This document shows positions 40,105-49,979 of a stretch of 64,000 nucleotides of DNA, piece after piece. The notes under the pieces are model-generated. The model did no database searches. It saw only the letters and a list, made by a program, of their open reading frames with translations, and was not told the origin of the DNA. Both the position numbers and the translations under genes were made by a program. This DNA comes from Paraburkholderia ginsengisoli NBRC 100965 (GTDB lineage Bacteria; Pseudomonadota; Gammaproteobacteria; Burkholderiales; Burkholderiaceae), in the NCBI RefSeq assembly GCF_000739735.1, contig NZ_BBJF01000003.1, positions 558,001-622,000 of the forward strand. Reading direction: 5' to 3'. Position 1 is the stretch's first letter, and every line of letters begins with the position of its first letter.

Positions 40105-42348
40105 ATGAATACCGAAATCGTTACGAGCACGCCTCACCCCATTCCTTCCTTCGACGAAGCGATGGCGTTCGTGCGCGAGCATGCGGGCGAGGTGCGGCTG
40201 TCGTCGGGCGAGTTGCTGGCGGATCATGCCGCGGGTACGGCGTCGATCATGCGCAAGCTCAACGTCGATCCGCCGGCGGTGCTGGCGGCGGCGCTGTTTG
40301 CGTTGACACCGCATCTGCGCGACCCGGAGCGCGTGATCGCCGACAACTTCGGCGAGGAAGTCGCGCAACTGGTCGGCGACGTGCGCAAGCTGCTGCGTCT
40401 CGGCACGGTCAGCTTGCGCGCCGCGCAGAACGCGATACCCGAAGCCGGGCGCGATGCGCAGGCCGCGCGCCGCGCGCAGGTCGAGGCGCTGCGCAAGATG
40501 CTGCTCGCGTTCGCGCAAGACATTCGCGTGGTGCTGATCCGGCTGGCGTCGCGGCTGCAATCGCTGAGGTATTACGCGGCGGCGAAGATCACGCCATCAC
40601 CTGACGTGGCTCGCGAAACGCTCGATATCTACGCGCCGCTCGCCAACCGTCTCGGCATCTGGCAATTGAAGTGGGAACTCGAGGATCTCGCGTTCCGCTT
40701 CGAGGAACCGGTCACCTACAAGCGCATCGCGAAGCTGCTTGACGAGAAGCGCATCGAGCGCGAGAGCTATGTCGCGCAGGCCATCGAACGCCTGCAACAG
40801 GAGCTGGCCGCGGCGCATATCCGCGCGGAGGTCAGCGGCCGACCGAAGCACATCTACAGCATCTGGCGCAAGATGCGCGGCAAGGAGCTGGACTTTGCCG
40901 AGCTGTACGACGTGCGCGCGTTTCGCGTGATCGTGCCGGACATCAAGGATTGCTACACCGTGCTCGGCATCGTGCACAACCTGTGGCAACCGGTGCCGAG
41001 AGAGTTCGACGACTACATCTCGCGGCCCAAGCCGAATGGCTATAAGTCGCTGCACACGGTGGTGATCGGCGACGACGGCCGCGCGTTCGAAGTGCAGATC
41101 CGCACACAGGAAATGCATCAGTTCGCCGAGTACGGCGTGGCCGCGCACTGGCGCTACAAGGAGGCGGGTGCGCGCGGTTATGGCGGCCAATTCACCGCCA
41201 ATGAGAAGTACGACGAGAAGATCGCGTGGCTGCGGCAACTGCTCGCGTGGAAAGACGAGGTGACCGAGGGCGAACACGGCGAGCAGCGCGCGGCGCAGCC
41301 GTGGGAGCAACTACGCCAGGCCACGCTCGACGACGACCACATCTACGTGCTGACGCCGCAAGCCCGTGTGATTCCGTTGCCGCACGGCGCGACGCCGGTC
41401 GATTTCGCGTATCACCTGCATAGCGAGCTGGGGCATCGCTGCCGCGGCGCGCGCGTCGACGGCGCGATGGTGCCGCTCAACACGCAGTTGCAGAACGGAC
41501 AGACGGTCGAGATCGTCGCTGTGAAGGAAGGCGGCCCGTCGCGCGACTGGCTCAATCCGCAGCTCGGCTATCTGCATAGTCCGCGTGCGCGGCAGAAGGT
41601 GCGCGCATGGTTCAACGCGGTAGAGGTGCAGGAGCACATCGCGAGCGGCCGCGCGATGGTCGAAAAAACCTTGCAGCGCGAAGGCAAGACGTCGGTCAAT
41701 CTCGATCAGTTGGCGGCCAAGCTCGGCTTCAAGACCACCGACGATCTGTTCTCCGTGGTCGGCAAGGAAGAGTTCAGTTTGCGGCTCGTTGAGCAGGCGT
41801 TGCACGATGCGCCGCCACCGGAGCCCGTCGTCGAGGCGCCCGAGCACTTCGAGAAACGCAGCAGCGGGGCAAGTGTCGCGCGCGGGGCATCCACCGGGGT
41901 GCTGGTGGTCGGCGTCGACGCGTTGCTCACGCAACTCGCGCGCTGCTGCCGGCCGGCGCCGCCCGACGACATCTGCGGTTTTGTCACGCGCGGCAAGGGC
42001 ATGTCGATCCACCGCAGCGATTGCCCGACTTTCCAGCGGATGGCCGACCGTGCGCCAGAGCGGGTGTTGCAGACCGCGTGGTCGGCGGATGTGATGAGCG
42101 GGAGAGGCCAATCGGTCTATCCCGTCGATCTCAGCATCGAGGCCACGGACCGGCAGGGTTTGCTGCGCGATATTTCCGAAGTGTTCGCGCGTGAAAAGAT
42201 GAATGTGATCGGCGTGAAGACGCAGACGCGCCGCAATGCCGCGTTCATGCAATTTACCGTCGAGGTGTCGAGTGCCGCGCAGATTCAGCGCGCGTGCACG
42301 CTGCTCGGCGAAGTGACGGGCGTGGTGCGTGCGTCACGCAAGAACTGA
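40105..42348 (+). CDS. relA: GTP pyrophosphokinase, (p)ppGpp synthetase I
   Basis: Ribosome-associated stringent-response synthetase that makes (p)ppGpp when uncharged tRNA enters the A site. The 747-residue protein has a degenerate hydrolase half: the HD motif is replaced by ALFALTPHLRD. The synthetase domain carries GRPKHIYSIWRKM, YDVRAFRVIV and EFDDYISRPKPNGYKSLHT, where EFDD (300-303) is the ExDD signature of monofunctional RelA. TGS (VIPLPHGATPVDFAYHLHSE), a Cys/His-rich zinc finger (LARCCRPAPPDDI) and a C-terminal ACT domain follow. tRNA-Val lies downstream. Confidence 0.95.
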   Translation: MNTEIVTSTPHPIPSFDEAMAFVREHAGEVRLSSGELLADHAAGTASIMRKLNVDPPAVLAAALFALTPHLRDPERVIADNFGEEVAQLVGDVRKLLRLGTVSLRAAQNAIPEAGRDAQAARRAQVEALRKMLLAFAQDIRVVLIRLASRLQSLRYYAAAKITPSPDVARETLDIYAPLANRLGIWQLKWELEDLAFRFEEPVTYKRIAKLLDEKRIERESYVAQAIERLQQELAAAHIRAEVSGRPKHIYSIWRKMRGKELDFAELYDVRAFRVIVPDIKDCYTVLGIVHNLWQPVPREFDDYISRPKPNGYKSLHTVVIGDDGRAFEVQIRTQEMHQFAEYGVAAHWRYKEAGARGYGGQFTANEKYDEKIAWLRQLLAWKDEVTEGEHGEQRAAQPWEQLRQATLDDDHIYVLTPQARVIPLPHGATPVDFAYHLHSELGHRCRGARVDGAMVPLNTQLQNGQTVEIVAVKEGGPSRDWLNPQLGYLHSPRARQKVRAWFNAVEVQEHIASGRAMVEKTLQREGKTSVNLDQLAAKLGFKTTDDLFSVVGKEEFSLRLVEQALHDAPPPEPVVEAPEHFEKRSSGASVARGASTGVLVVGVDALLTQLARCCRPAPPDDICGFVTRGKGMSIHRSDCPTFQRMADRAPERVLQTAWSADVMSGRGQSVYPVDLSIEATDRQGLLRDISEVFAREKMNVIGVKTQTRRNAAFMQFTVEVSSAAQIQRACTLLGEVTGVVRASRKN

Positions 42349-42454
42349 CGCGGGCGCGATGGGGCGCGCGGGGCTCATGCCGCGCATCAGCTTTGCATTC
42401 ACAGCACGCGCGTGGCAGCACGAACGGAAATTTAAAGTCGGTGCATAAAAGTAC

Positions 42455-42483
42455 TTGCCAAGCGGTGTGGGGCTCCATATAAT
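42455..42483 (+). promoter_or_regulatory. tRNA-Val promoter
   Basis: TTGCCA, a 17-bp spacer and a perfect TATAAT at 42478-42483. The predicted transcript begins only a few bases before the mature tRNA, as is usual for tRNA genes. Confidence 0.85.
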
Positions 42484-42494
42484 CTCGTTTCTTC

Positions 42495-42571
42495 AGGCTC
42501 GTAGCTCAGCTGGTTAGAGCACCACCTTGACATGGTGGGGGTCGTTGGTTCGAGTCCAATCGAGCCTACCA
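42495..42571 (+). tRNA. tRNA-Val (anticodon GAC)
   Basis: 77-nt cloverleaf: acceptor AGGCTCG paired with CGAGCCT, D arm with AGCTCAGCTGGTTAGAGC, anticodon stem CCACC/GGTGG around loop TTGACAT (anticodon GAC), T arm GTTGGTTCGAGTCCAAT, and an encoded 3' ACCA end. It reads GUC/GUU codons. Confidence 0.96.
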
Positions 42572-42734
42572 ACGAAAGAGAAATTCCGGTTTTGCCGGGG
42601 TTTCGCAAACTGCAGCAAGCGCCCTTGGCGCAAAAGGCGAATACGGTTATGACACCGCGAACGTTGACCGAAGCCACTTCGGAGCGACGCTAGTCGAGGA
42701 CCAATTTCGCCAATGTAGTTTGCAGGAAATGTGA
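42572..42734 (+). promoter_or_regulatory. Structured spacer or leader between tRNA-Val and the thrS terminator
   Basis: Non-coding stretch with nested long-range complementarity: GCAAACT (42605-42611) with AGTTTGC (42717-42723), and TTGGCG (42625-42630) with CGCCAA (42708-42713). A competing pairing is possible between GGCGAA (42636-42641) and TTCGCC (42706-42711). A local hairpin CCGAA-GCCAC-TTCGG also lies within. It may be tRNA trailer, a small RNA or a thrS leader with alternative structures. No Rfam class is recognised. Confidence 0.4.
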
Positions 42735-42769
42735 ATGCGGCCCCTCGAAAGTGGGGCCGCATTTTTTTT
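42734..42769 (+). terminator. Strong terminator 55 bp before thrS
   Basis: Stem AATGCGGCCCC / GGGGCCGCATT with an 8-base loop and a run of eight T. It would end the tRNA-Val transcript, or act as an attenuator for thrS, whose ATG is 55 bp further. Confidence 0.9.
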
Positions 42770-42823
42770 GGTTTTTTGACCTTGTTGTATGTGCCGCCGC
42801 CGGTCGGCACCACGGAGAACGCA

Positions 42824-44731
42824 ATGGTTTCGATACGTCTGCCTGACGGTTCTGTTCGACAGTACGAGCATCCGGTGACCGTCGCCGAAGTGGCGGCCTC
42901 GATCGGCCCCGGCCTCGCGAAGGCCGCGCTTGGCGGCAAGATCGACGGTGAGCTGGTCGATACGTCCGCGCTGATCGATCACGACGTGGCGCTCGCCATC
43001 GTCACCGAAAAAGACGCAGACGGTCTCGATATCATCCGTCACTCGGCAGCGCACTTGCTCGCGTATGCGGTGAAGGATCTGTACCCGGAAGCGCAGGTCA
43101 CGATCGGCCCAGTCATCGACAACGGTTTCTACTACGACTTCGCGTACAACCGTCCCTTCACGCCGGAAGATCTCGAAAAGATCGAAAAGCGCATGCAGGA
43201 ACTCGCGAAGAAAGATGAGCCGGTCTCGCGCCGCGTGGTGTCGCGCGACGAAGCGGTGGACTACTTCAAGAGCATCGGCGAGAAGTACAAGGCCGAGATC
43301 ATCGAATCGATTCCGTCCACCGACGAGATCAAGCTGTATTCCCACGGCGGCTTCACCGATCTGTGCCGCGGCCCGCACGTGCCGTCCACCGGCAAGCTGA
43401 AGGTCTTCAAGCTGATGAAGGTGGCAGGCGCATACTGGCGCGGCGATTCGAAGAACGAACAGCTGCAGCGCATCTACGGTACGGCCTGGACCAAAAAGGA
43501 AGACCAGGAAGCGTACCTGCACATGCTCGAAGAAGCGGAGAAGCGCGATCACCGCAAGCTCGGCAAGCAACTCGACCTGTTTCACATGCAGGACGAGTCG
43601 CCGGGCATGGTGTTCTGGCATCCGCGCGGCTGGACGCTGTGGCAGCAGGTCGAGCAGTACATGCGCCGTCGCGTGAACGATGCAGGCTACCTCGAAATCA
43701 AGACGCCGATGATCATGGACCGCTCGCTGTGGGAAGCGTCGGGCCACTGGCAGAACTATCGTGAAAACATGTTCACGACCGAATCGGAAAAGCGCGACTA
43801 CGCGATCAAGCCGATGAACTGCCCGGGTCACGTGCAGGTCTTCAATCACGGTTTGCGGTCGTATCGCGATCTGCCGTTGCGTTACGCGGAGTTCGGTTCG
43901 TGCCACCGCAATGAGTCATCGGGCGCGCTGCATGGCCTGATGCGCGTGCGTGGTTTTGTTCAGGACGACGCGCATATTTTCTGTACCGAAGACCAGTTCA
44001 TCAGCGAGTCGATCGCGTTCAACACGCTGGCGATGAGCGTCTACAAGGACTTCGGTTTCGACAACGTCGAGATCAAGCTGTCGCTGCGCCCGGACGCGCG
44101 CGCCGGCACGGATGAAACGTGGGATCGCGCCGAGCAGGGCCTGCGCGAGGCGCTGACGGCCTGCGGCGTGACGTGGGAAGAGCTGCCGGGGGAGGGCGCG
44201 TTCTACGGCCCGAAGGTCGAGTACCACATCAAGGACGCGCTCGGCCGCTCGTGGCAATGCGGCACGTTGCAGCTCGATATGGTGCTGCCGGAGCGCCTGG
44301 GCGCCGAATATGTCGCCGAGGACAATAGCCGCCGCCGCCCGATCATGCTGCACCGGGCAATCGTCGGATCGATGGAGCGTTTCCTCGGCATTCTGATCGA
44401 GCACCATGCGGGTGCGATGCCATCGTGGCTCGCGCCGATGCAGGTTGTCGTGATGAATATCGCGGAAAGTCAGGCCGAATATGCGCGGTCTCTAGCCCAA
44501 TCGTTGCAAAAACAAGGGGTTAGAGTTGAGGCTGATTTGCGCAACGAGAAGATTAGCTATAAAATACGCGAGCACACGCTGGAAAAGGTGCCGTACCTGC
44601 TGGTGGTCGGCGACAAAGAGCGTGAAGCCCAAACGGTAGCCGTGCGTGCCCGTGGTGGTGTCGATCTTGGCGTGATGCCCCTCGATGCCTTCATTGAGCG
44701 TCTGCGCCAGGACGTGCAGTCGTTCAACTGA
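42824..44731 (+). CDS. thrS: Threonyl-tRNA synthetase
   Basis: Class II synthetase that charges tRNA-Thr. The 635-residue protein has an N-terminal TGS domain ([19 protein letters not shown]), the editing domain with [13 protein letters not shown] (the HxxxH zinc-like motif of N2) and [13 protein letters not shown], and the catalytic core with [10 protein letters not shown] (zinc cysteine), [12 protein letters not shown] (motif 2) and [19 protein letters not shown] (motif 3). The C-terminal anticodon domain starts near 530. GGAGAACGCA precedes the ATG. It heads the thrS-infC-rpmI-rplT cluster; infC begins 49 bp after the stop. Confidence 0.98.
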   Translation: MVSIRLPDGSVRQYEHPVTVAEVAASIGPGLAKAALGGKIDGELVDTSALIDHDVALAIVTEKDADGLDIIRHSAAHLLAYAVKDLYPEAQVTIGPVIDNGFYYDFAYNRPFTPEDLEKIEKRMQELAKKDEPVSRRVVSRDEAVDYFKSIGEKYKAEIIESIPSTDEIKLYSHGGFTDLCRGPHVPSTGKLKVFKLMKVAGAYWRGDSKNEQLQRIYGTAWTKKEDQEAYLHMLEEAEKRDHRKLGKQLDLFHMQDESPGMVFWHPRGWTLWQQVEQYMRRRVNDAGYLEIKTPMIMDRSLWEASGHWQNYRENMFTTESEKRDYAIKPMNCPGHVQVFNHGLRSYRDLPLRYAEFGSCHRNESSGALHGLMRVRGFVQDDAHIFCTEDQFISESIAFNTLAMSVYKDFGFDNVEIKLSLRPDARAGTDETWDRAEQGLREALTACGVTWEELPGEGAFYGPKVEYHIKDALGRSWQCGTLQLDMVLPERLGAEYVAEDNSRRRPIMLHRAIVGSMERFLGILIEHHAGAMPSWLAPMQVVVMNIAESQAEYARSLAQSLQKQGVRVEADLRNEKISYKIREHTLEKVPYLLVVGDKEREAQTVAVRARGGVDLGVMPLDAFIERLRQDVQSFN

Positions 44732-44780
44732 GCCACTTGGTAGGCCGGCTCGTTTTTTTAATTTTTAGAGGAAACGTAAC

Positions 44781-45305
44781 ATCGCTACTGATAAGTCTGC
44801 GCACCGCATCAACGGTGAAATTACGGCACCCGAGGTGCGTCTGGTCGGCGTCGAGAACGAACCGCTCGGCATCGTGAAGCTCGCTGATGCGTTCCGTATG
44901 TCGGAACAGCAAGATGTGGATCTGGTTGAAATCGCGCCGCAAGCGGTTCCGCCGGTCTGCCGCTTGATGGACTACGGCAAGTTCAAGTACTCGGAAGCGA
45001 AGAAACAGCACGAGGCGAAGCTCAAGCAGAAGGTCGTCCAGGTCAAGGAAGTCAAATTCCGCCCGGGTACCGACGACGGCGACTACAACGTCAAGCTGCG
45101 CAACCTCATCCGCTTCCTCGAAGACGGCGACAAGACGAAAATCACGTTACGTTTCCGTGGCCGCGAAATGGCTCACCAGGAAATCGGTATGCGCATGCTC
45201 GAGCGCCTGCGCACGGACCTCGACGAAGTCGGTCAGGTCGAGCAGATGCCGAAAATGGAAGGGCGCCAGATGATCATGGTGCTCGCTCCGAAGAAAAAGA
45301 AGTAA
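44781..45305 (+). CDS. infC: Translation initiation factor IF-3, AUC start codon
   Basis: Binds the 30S subunit, blocks subunit joining and proofreads the initiation codon. The 174-residue protein has the family N-terminus ([17 protein letters not shown]), the linker [16 protein letters not shown] and the C-domain [18 protein letters not shown] and [15 protein letters not shown]. There is an in-frame TAG at 44766-44768 and no in-frame ATG or TTG before residue 19's region, while ATC at 44781 has AGAGGA 10 nt upstream, so ATC is the start. E. coli infC uses AUU, and IF-3 represses its own translation through this codon. Confidence 0.95.
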   Translation: MATDKSAHRINGEITAPEVRLVGVENEPLGIVKLADAFRMSEQQDVDLVEIAPQAVPPVCRLMDYGKFKYSEAKKQHEAKLKQKVVQVKEVKFRPGTDDGDYNVKLRNLIRFLEDGDKTKITLRFRGREMAHQEIGMRMLERLRTDLDEVGQVEQMPKMEGRQMIMVLAPKKKK

Positions 45306-45553
45306 GCGGCTGGAGCGGCTGCGCGCCACGTGGTGCGTGCTCTGGGCGGTGAAAGTTTGAATGATGCTGTGTCGGGTATCCGGTGCGGTATCAGCAGGTT
45401 TCGGAATGGCGTGCGTGCAAGCGTGCGCTGCTTCCTGAAAAGCGGCCGCTGGCAGTACCGGCGGTCTGCATACCAAGTGGAATGGGTTTCGAAGGGCGGG
45501 TTATGGCCATCTGGCCGACCGCACACCCATATCCATCTAATAATGGAGTTGTC
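45306..45553 (+). promoter_or_regulatory. Long untranslated gap between infC and rpmI
   Basis: 248 bp without a credible gene inside an otherwise tight ribosomal operon. It contains a near-palindrome around CCACGTGG (45327-45334) and several GC-rich complementary blocks. In E. coli, L20 binds an operator near infC-rpmI to repress rpmI-rplT translation, so a leader of that kind could lie here, but I cannot match a known L20 fold. Confidence 0.35.
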
Positions 45554-45751
45554 ATGCCGAAGATGAAGACCAAGAAGAGTGCTGCAAAGCGCTTCGTGGT
45601 GCGTCCGGGCGGTACCGTCAAGCGCGGTCAGGCCTTCAAGCGCCACATTCTTACCAAGAAGACCACCAAGAACAAACGCCATTTGCGCGGTTCGACGGCA
45701 GTTCATGATTCCGATCTGAACTCCGTGCGCGCAATGCTGCCGTTCGCTTAA
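45554..45751 (+). CDS. rpmI: 50S ribosomal protein L35
   Basis: Small basic ribosomal protein of 65 residues; [14 protein letters not shown] and [20 protein letters not shown] are the L35 signature. TGGAG 5 nt before the ATG. rplT follows after 29 bp. Confidence 0.98.
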   Translation: MPKMKTKKSAAKRFVVRPGGTVKRGQAFKRHILTKKTTKNKRHLRGSTAVHDSDLNSVRAMLPFA

Positions 45752-45780
45752 CCCTTAACCGAAACTCATAGGAGCAAGAC

Positions 45781-46140
45781 ATGCCTCGAGTAAAACGTGG
45801 GGTTACCGCACGGGCCCGTCACAAGAAGATCATCAAGCTGGCCAAGGGTTACCGCGGCCGTCGCAATAACGTCTATCGCATCGCCAAGCAGGCGGTCATG
45901 CGCGCAGGCCAATACGCCTACCGCGATCGCCGCAACAAGAAGCGTGTGTTCCGTGCATTGTGGATCACGCGTATCAACGCGGCGGTGCGTCAGCACGACA
46001 TGACGTACAGCGTGTTCATCAACGGCCTGAAGAAGGCTTCGATCGAACTCGACCGCAAGGTGCTGGCCGACATGGCTGTGTTCGACAAGGCTGCTTTTGC
46101 TGCGATCGTTCAGCAGGTGAAAGCCGCCGTTGCAGCCTGA
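45781..46140 (+). CDS. rplT: 50S ribosomal protein L20
   Basis: A 119-residue early-assembly 23S rRNA-binding protein and probable translational autoregulator of the operon. [20 protein letters not shown] and [20 protein letters not shown] match the family. AGGAGCAAGAC precedes the ATG. A strong terminator follows 71 bp downstream, before pheS. Confidence 0.98.
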
Positions 46141-46211
46141 TTGCGCTTCTGGCAATTAAAACTGCGTGGTTCGTTGCAGCGAACATCCGGTAGTCTCGGT
46201 GACGCTGCAGC

Positions 46212-46243
46212 AAAAACGGGGCTCCTCACCGAGCCCCGTTTTT
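46212..46243 (+). terminator. Terminator or attenuator between rplT and pheS
   Basis: 12-bp perfect stem (AAAAACGGGGCT / AGCCCCGTTTTT) with an 8-base loop; the T-run is part of the right arm and the structure would work on either strand. It sits 55 bp before the pheS ATG. No Phe-rich leader peptide precedes it. Confidence 0.88.
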
Positions 46244-46298
46244 GTTGGTAGAACCAGTTTTGCTTCGATTGAACACTGACGTTGAAATGATGGGATCA

Positions 46299-47312
46299 AT
46301 GGATCTGGACCAGATTGTCGCCGACGCGCAAAAAGCCTTCGCAGAAGCCTCCGACGTCACCACCCTCGAGAACGAGAAAGCGCGCTTTCTCGGCAAATCG
46401 GGTGCGTTGACCGAGCTGTTGAAGGGCCTTGGCAAACTCGATCCCGAAACGCGCAAGACCGAAGGCGCACGGATCAACCTCGTCAAGCAACAAGTGGAAG
46501 CCGCGTTGACGGCCCGCCGTCAGGCGCTGGCCGACGCGTTGCTGAATCAGCGCCTCGCCGCTGAAGCCATCGACGTCACGCTGCCCGGCCGCGGCACTGG
46601 AGCAGGCAGCCTGCACCCGGTGATGCGCACATGGGAGCGCGTCGAACAGATTTTCCGTACGATCGGATTCGACGTGGCCGACGGCCCCGAGATCGAAACC
46701 GACTGGTACAACTTCACCTCGTTGAACAGCCCGGAAAACCATCCGGCGCGTTCGATGCAGGACACCTTCTACGTCGACGGCAAGGATGCCGACGGCCGTC
46801 AACTGCTGTTGCGCACGCACACGAGCCCGATGCAGGTGCGCTACGCGCGCACCAACACGCCGCCGATCAAGGTCATCGTGCCGGGCCGCACGTATCGCGT
46901 GGACAGCGACGCGACGCACTCGCCGATGTTCAACCAGGTCGAAGGCCTGTGGATCGACGAGAACATCAGCTTTGCGGACCTGAAGGGCGTCTACACCGAC
47001 TTCCTGAAGAAATTCTTCGAGCGCGACGATATTCAGGTGCGCTTCCGTCCGTCGTATTTCCCGTTCACCGAACCGTCGGCCGAGATCGACATGCTGTTCG
47101 AAACGGGCAAGAACGCCGGCAAGTGGCTCGAAATTTCGGGTTCGGGCCAGGTTCACCCGACGGTGATCCGCAACATGGGCCTCGACCCGGAGCGCTACAT
47201 CGGCTTCGCTTTCGGCAGCGGGCTCGAACGCCTGACGATGTTGCGTTACGGCGTGCAAGACCTGCGTCTGTTCTTCGAAAACGACCTGCGTTTCCTGCGT
47301 CAATTCGCCTGA
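46299..47312 (+). CDS. pheS: Phenylalanyl-tRNA synthetase alpha subunit
   Basis: Catalytic subunit of the alpha2-beta2 class II enzyme. The 337-residue protein has the N-terminal coiled coil ([14 protein letters not shown]), motif 1 near [27 protein letters not shown] (motif 2 region), [15 protein letters not shown] and [17 protein letters not shown] (motif 3). Several in-frame ATG codons exist at 46287, 46290 and 46299; 46299 matches the usual MDLDQ N-terminus, though no Shine-Dalgarno is strong. pheT follows 162 bp later. Confidence 0.96.
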   Translation: MDLDQIVADAQKAFAEASDVTTLENEKARFLGKSGALTELLKGLGKLDPETRKTEGARINLVKQQVEAALTARRQALADALLNQRLAAEAIDVTLPGRGTGAGSLHPVMRTWERVEQIFRTIGFDVADGPEIETDWYNFTSLNSPENHPARSMQDTFYVDGKDADGRQLLLRTHTSPMQVRYARTNTPPIKVIVPGRTYRVDSDATHSPMFNQVEGLWIDENISFADLKGVYTDFLKKFFERDDIQVRFRPSYFPFTEPSAEIDMLFETGKNAGKWLEISGSGQVHPTVIRNMGLDPERYIGFAFGSGLERLTMLRYGVQDLRLFFENDLRFLRQFA

Positions 47313-47474
47313 ACCGGCGCGTACGAACGCGACAAGCATAGAGCGCGGCATCGCACCTCGTGCGTGCCGCCAGCGTCCCCGGCGGGGCGTTGCGAGTGAA
47401 CCGAATACGAATCCCGAGTCACGCGAAGCCACTGCCGGACGTGGACCTAACCTGATCAGAACGTACACAGAACC

Positions 47475-49910
47475 ATGCAATTCCCGGAATCCTGGCTGAG
47501 AACCTTTGTCGATCCGCACCTGACGACCGACGAACTGTCGCACGCGTTGACGATGGCCGGTCTCGAAGTCGAAGACCTGCGGCCGGCCGCGCCGCCGACC
47601 TCGAAGATCGTCGTCGGCCAGGTGCTGGAAGTCGTCAAGCACCCGGACGCGGACAAGCTCAACGTGTGTCAGGTCGACGCCGGCACGGGCGCGACGTTGA
47701 ACATCGTGTGCGGCGCGCCGAACGTGACGCCGGGCATCAAGGTGCCGGTCGCGCTGGTCGGCGCGCAACTGCCGCCGGCCGAAGAGGGCGGCGCGCCGTT
47801 CGCGATCAAGCTGTCGAAGCTGCGCGGCGTGCAGAGTGAGGGCATGCTGTGCTCCGCTCGCGAGCTGAAGCTGTCGGAAGATCATAGCGGCCTGCTGATC
47901 CTGCCGGAAGCGGCGCCGATCGGTCAGGACATCCGCGAAACGCTGAACCTTGACGACACCGTTTTCGAAATCAAGCTGACGCCGAACAAGGCGGACTGCC
48001 TGTCGGTGTTCGGCGTGGCGCGCGAGACATCGGCGATTACCGGTGCGCCGTTGCGCCCGCTGGACATCAAGCCGACGCAAGTTAAGCTCAACGAAACGCT
48101 GCCCGTGAAAATCTCCGCGCCCGATCTGTGCGGCCGCTTCTCGGGCCGCGTGATTCGCGGCGTGAACGCCCGCGCGAAGTCGCCACAGTGGATGGTCGAG
48201 CGGCTCGAGCGTTCGGGTCAGCGCAGCATTTCCGCGCTCGTCGATATCTCGAACTATGTGATGCTCGAACTGGGCCGTCCGTCGCACGTGTTCGACCTCG
48301 ACAAGATCCACGGCGGCATGGACGTGCGTTGGGGCCGCAAGGGCGAAACGCTCAAGCTGCTGAACGGCAACACCGTCGAGCTCGATGAAACCGTGGGCGT
48401 GATCGCCGATGAGCAGCACATCGAAAGCCTCGCGGGCATCATGGGCGGCGACAGCACGGCCGTCACGCTCGACACCACCAACATCTATCTCGAAGCCGCG
48501 TTCTGGTGGCCCGACAGCATTCGCGGCCGCTCGCGCAAGTACAACTTCTCGACCGATGCGGGCCATCGCTTCGAGCGCGGTGTCGACTATGCGACTACCG
48601 TCGATCACATCGAACGCATCACGCAGTTGATCCTCGACATCTGCGGCGGCGAGGCCGGTCCGGTCGACGATCAGATCGTCAACGTGCCGAAGCGCGAGCC
48701 GGTGAAGATGCGCGTGTCGCGCGCGAACCGCATTATCGGCGTGAAGGTCGACGCGGAGGAAATCGCGCAGATCTTCACGCGCCTCGGCCTCTCGTTCGAG
48801 CGCGATGGCGACACCTTCGCGGTGATGCCGCCGTCGTACCGCTTCGATATCGAAATCGAAGAAGACCTGATCGAAGAAGTCGCGCGCATCTACGGCTTCG
48901 AAAAGATTCCGGCGCGTCCGCCGGTCGCAACGAGCGAAATGCTCGCGACCAACGAAACGCAGCGCTCGATCCACGTGATTCGTCACGCGCTGGCCGCGCG
49001 CGATTACGCGGAAACGGTGAACTTCAGTTTCGTCGACGCCGAGTGGGAACAGGATTTCGCCGGCAACGACAAACCGGTTCGTCTGCTCAATCCGATTGCG
49101 AGCCAGTTGTCGGTGATGCGCACGACGCTGTTCGGCAGCCTGATCAACGTGTTGCGCACGAACCTGAATCGCCGCGCGGCGGACCGTGTGCGTGTGTTCG
49201 AAGCGGGCCGCGTGTTCCTGCACGATCCGTCGATCAAGGCCGGCGAGCTGACGGTCGAAGGCTTCGCGCAGCCGAAGATGATCGGCGCGCTAGCCTACGG
49301 TCCCGCGCTCGACGAGCAGTGGGGCGCACCGACGCGCACGGTCGACTACTTCGACATGAAGGGCGATCTGGAGGCGCTGCTCGCGCCGGCGGTTGCGCGG
49401 TTCGTGAAAGCGGAACATCCGGCGTTGCATCCGGGACGCAGTGCGCGTGTCGAAGTTAATGGCCGCGCAGTGGGTTGGATTGGCGAATTGCATCCGCGCT
49501 GGATGCAGAAATACGATTTGCCGCATGCGCCGATTCTGTTTGAAATTGAAGCTGAAGCATTAATGCAGCGCGTATTGCCCACTCCGGCGGAAGTATCTAA
49601 ATTCCCGCCGGTGCGTCGCGATATCGCCGTGGTCGTCGATCAGAAAATCGAGGTCCAGGCGCTGCTCGACGAGCTTCAGAAAGCCCAGTCCGAACCCGCT
49701 TGCAAGAGCGTCCAGAAGGTTGCGCTTTTCGATGAATTCCGTCCAAAATCAAACACTTCCGGTGGTCTGGCCGCTCACGAGAAAAGCCTTGCGTTCCGTG
49801 TGACCTTGCAAGATACTGGCGGAACCCTTCAGGATGAAACGGTCGATCTGGCCATTCAAACTCTGGTGGAACGTCTGGCTCGAGTATATGGCGCACGGTT
49901 GCGCGGATAA
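47475..49910 (+). CDS. pheT: Phenylalanyl-tRNA synthetase beta subunit
   Basis: Editing and tRNA-binding subunit, 811 residues. [20 protein letters not shown] opens the B1 domain; an EMAP/tRNA-binding domain ([20 protein letters not shown]) lies at about 40-150, the B3/B4 editing region at 210-400 and B5 DNA-binding-like domain at 400-470. A ferredoxin-fold anticodon-binding domain ([18 protein letters not shown]) ends the protein. Its length is normal. No strong Shine-Dalgarno is evident. ihfA begins 69 bp downstream. Confidence 0.97.
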   Translation: MQFPESWLRTFVDPHLTTDELSHALTMAGLEVEDLRPAAPPTSKIVVGQVLEVVKHPDADKLNVCQVDAGTGATLNIVCGAPNVTPGIKVPVALVGAQLPPAEEGGAPFAIKLSKLRGVQSEGMLCSARELKLSEDHSGLLILPEAAPIGQDIRETLNLDDTVFEIKLTPNKADCLSVFGVARETSAITGAPLRPLDIKPTQVKLNETLPVKISAPDLCGRFSGRVIRGVNARAKSPQWMVERLERSGQRSISALVDISNYVMLELGRPSHVFDLDKIHGGMDVRWGRKGETLKLLNGNTVELDETVGVIADEQHIESLAGIMGGDSTAVTLDTTNIYLEAAFWWPDSIRGRSRKYNFSTDAGHRFERGVDYATTVDHIERITQLILDICGGEAGPVDDQIVNVPKREPVKMRVSRANRIIGVKVDAEEIAQIFTRLGLSFERDGDTFAVMPPSYRFDIEIEEDLIEEVARIYGFEKIPARPPVATSEMLATNETQRSIHVIRHALAARDYAETVNFSFVDAEWEQDFAGNDKPVRLLNPIASQLSVMRTTLFGSLINVLRTNLNRRAADRVRVFEAGRVFLHDPSIKAGELTVEGFAQPKMIGALAYGPALDEQWGAPTRTVDYFDMKGDLEALLAPAVARFVKAEHPALHPGRSARVEVNGRAVGWIGELHPRWMQKYDLPHAPILFEIEAEALMQRVLPTPAEVSKFPPVRRDIAVVVDQKIEVQALLDELQKAQSEPACKSVQKVALFDEFRPKSNTSGGLAAHEKSLAFRVTLQDTGGTLQDETVDLAIQTLVERLARVYGARLRG

Positions 49911-49979
49911 CCCGCATTTAACAATTGCACGGCTGTTTCCGCATCCTTTGTTTTTTGCTTGGCGCGCCATTTGATAGAT

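Noticed and set aside
42572..42823. Integrated element using tRNA-Val as attachment site
   Set aside because: No integrase or duplicated tRNA 3' end follows; thrS comes next in the normal housekeeping order.
46141..46211. pheM-like leader peptide
   Set aside because: No short frame with clustered Phe codons precedes the terminator.
46296..49223. 975-codon minus-strand open frame across pheS and pheT
   Set aside because: Antisense shadow of two clear synthetase genes; sequence is Arg/Ala/His-rich with no motif.
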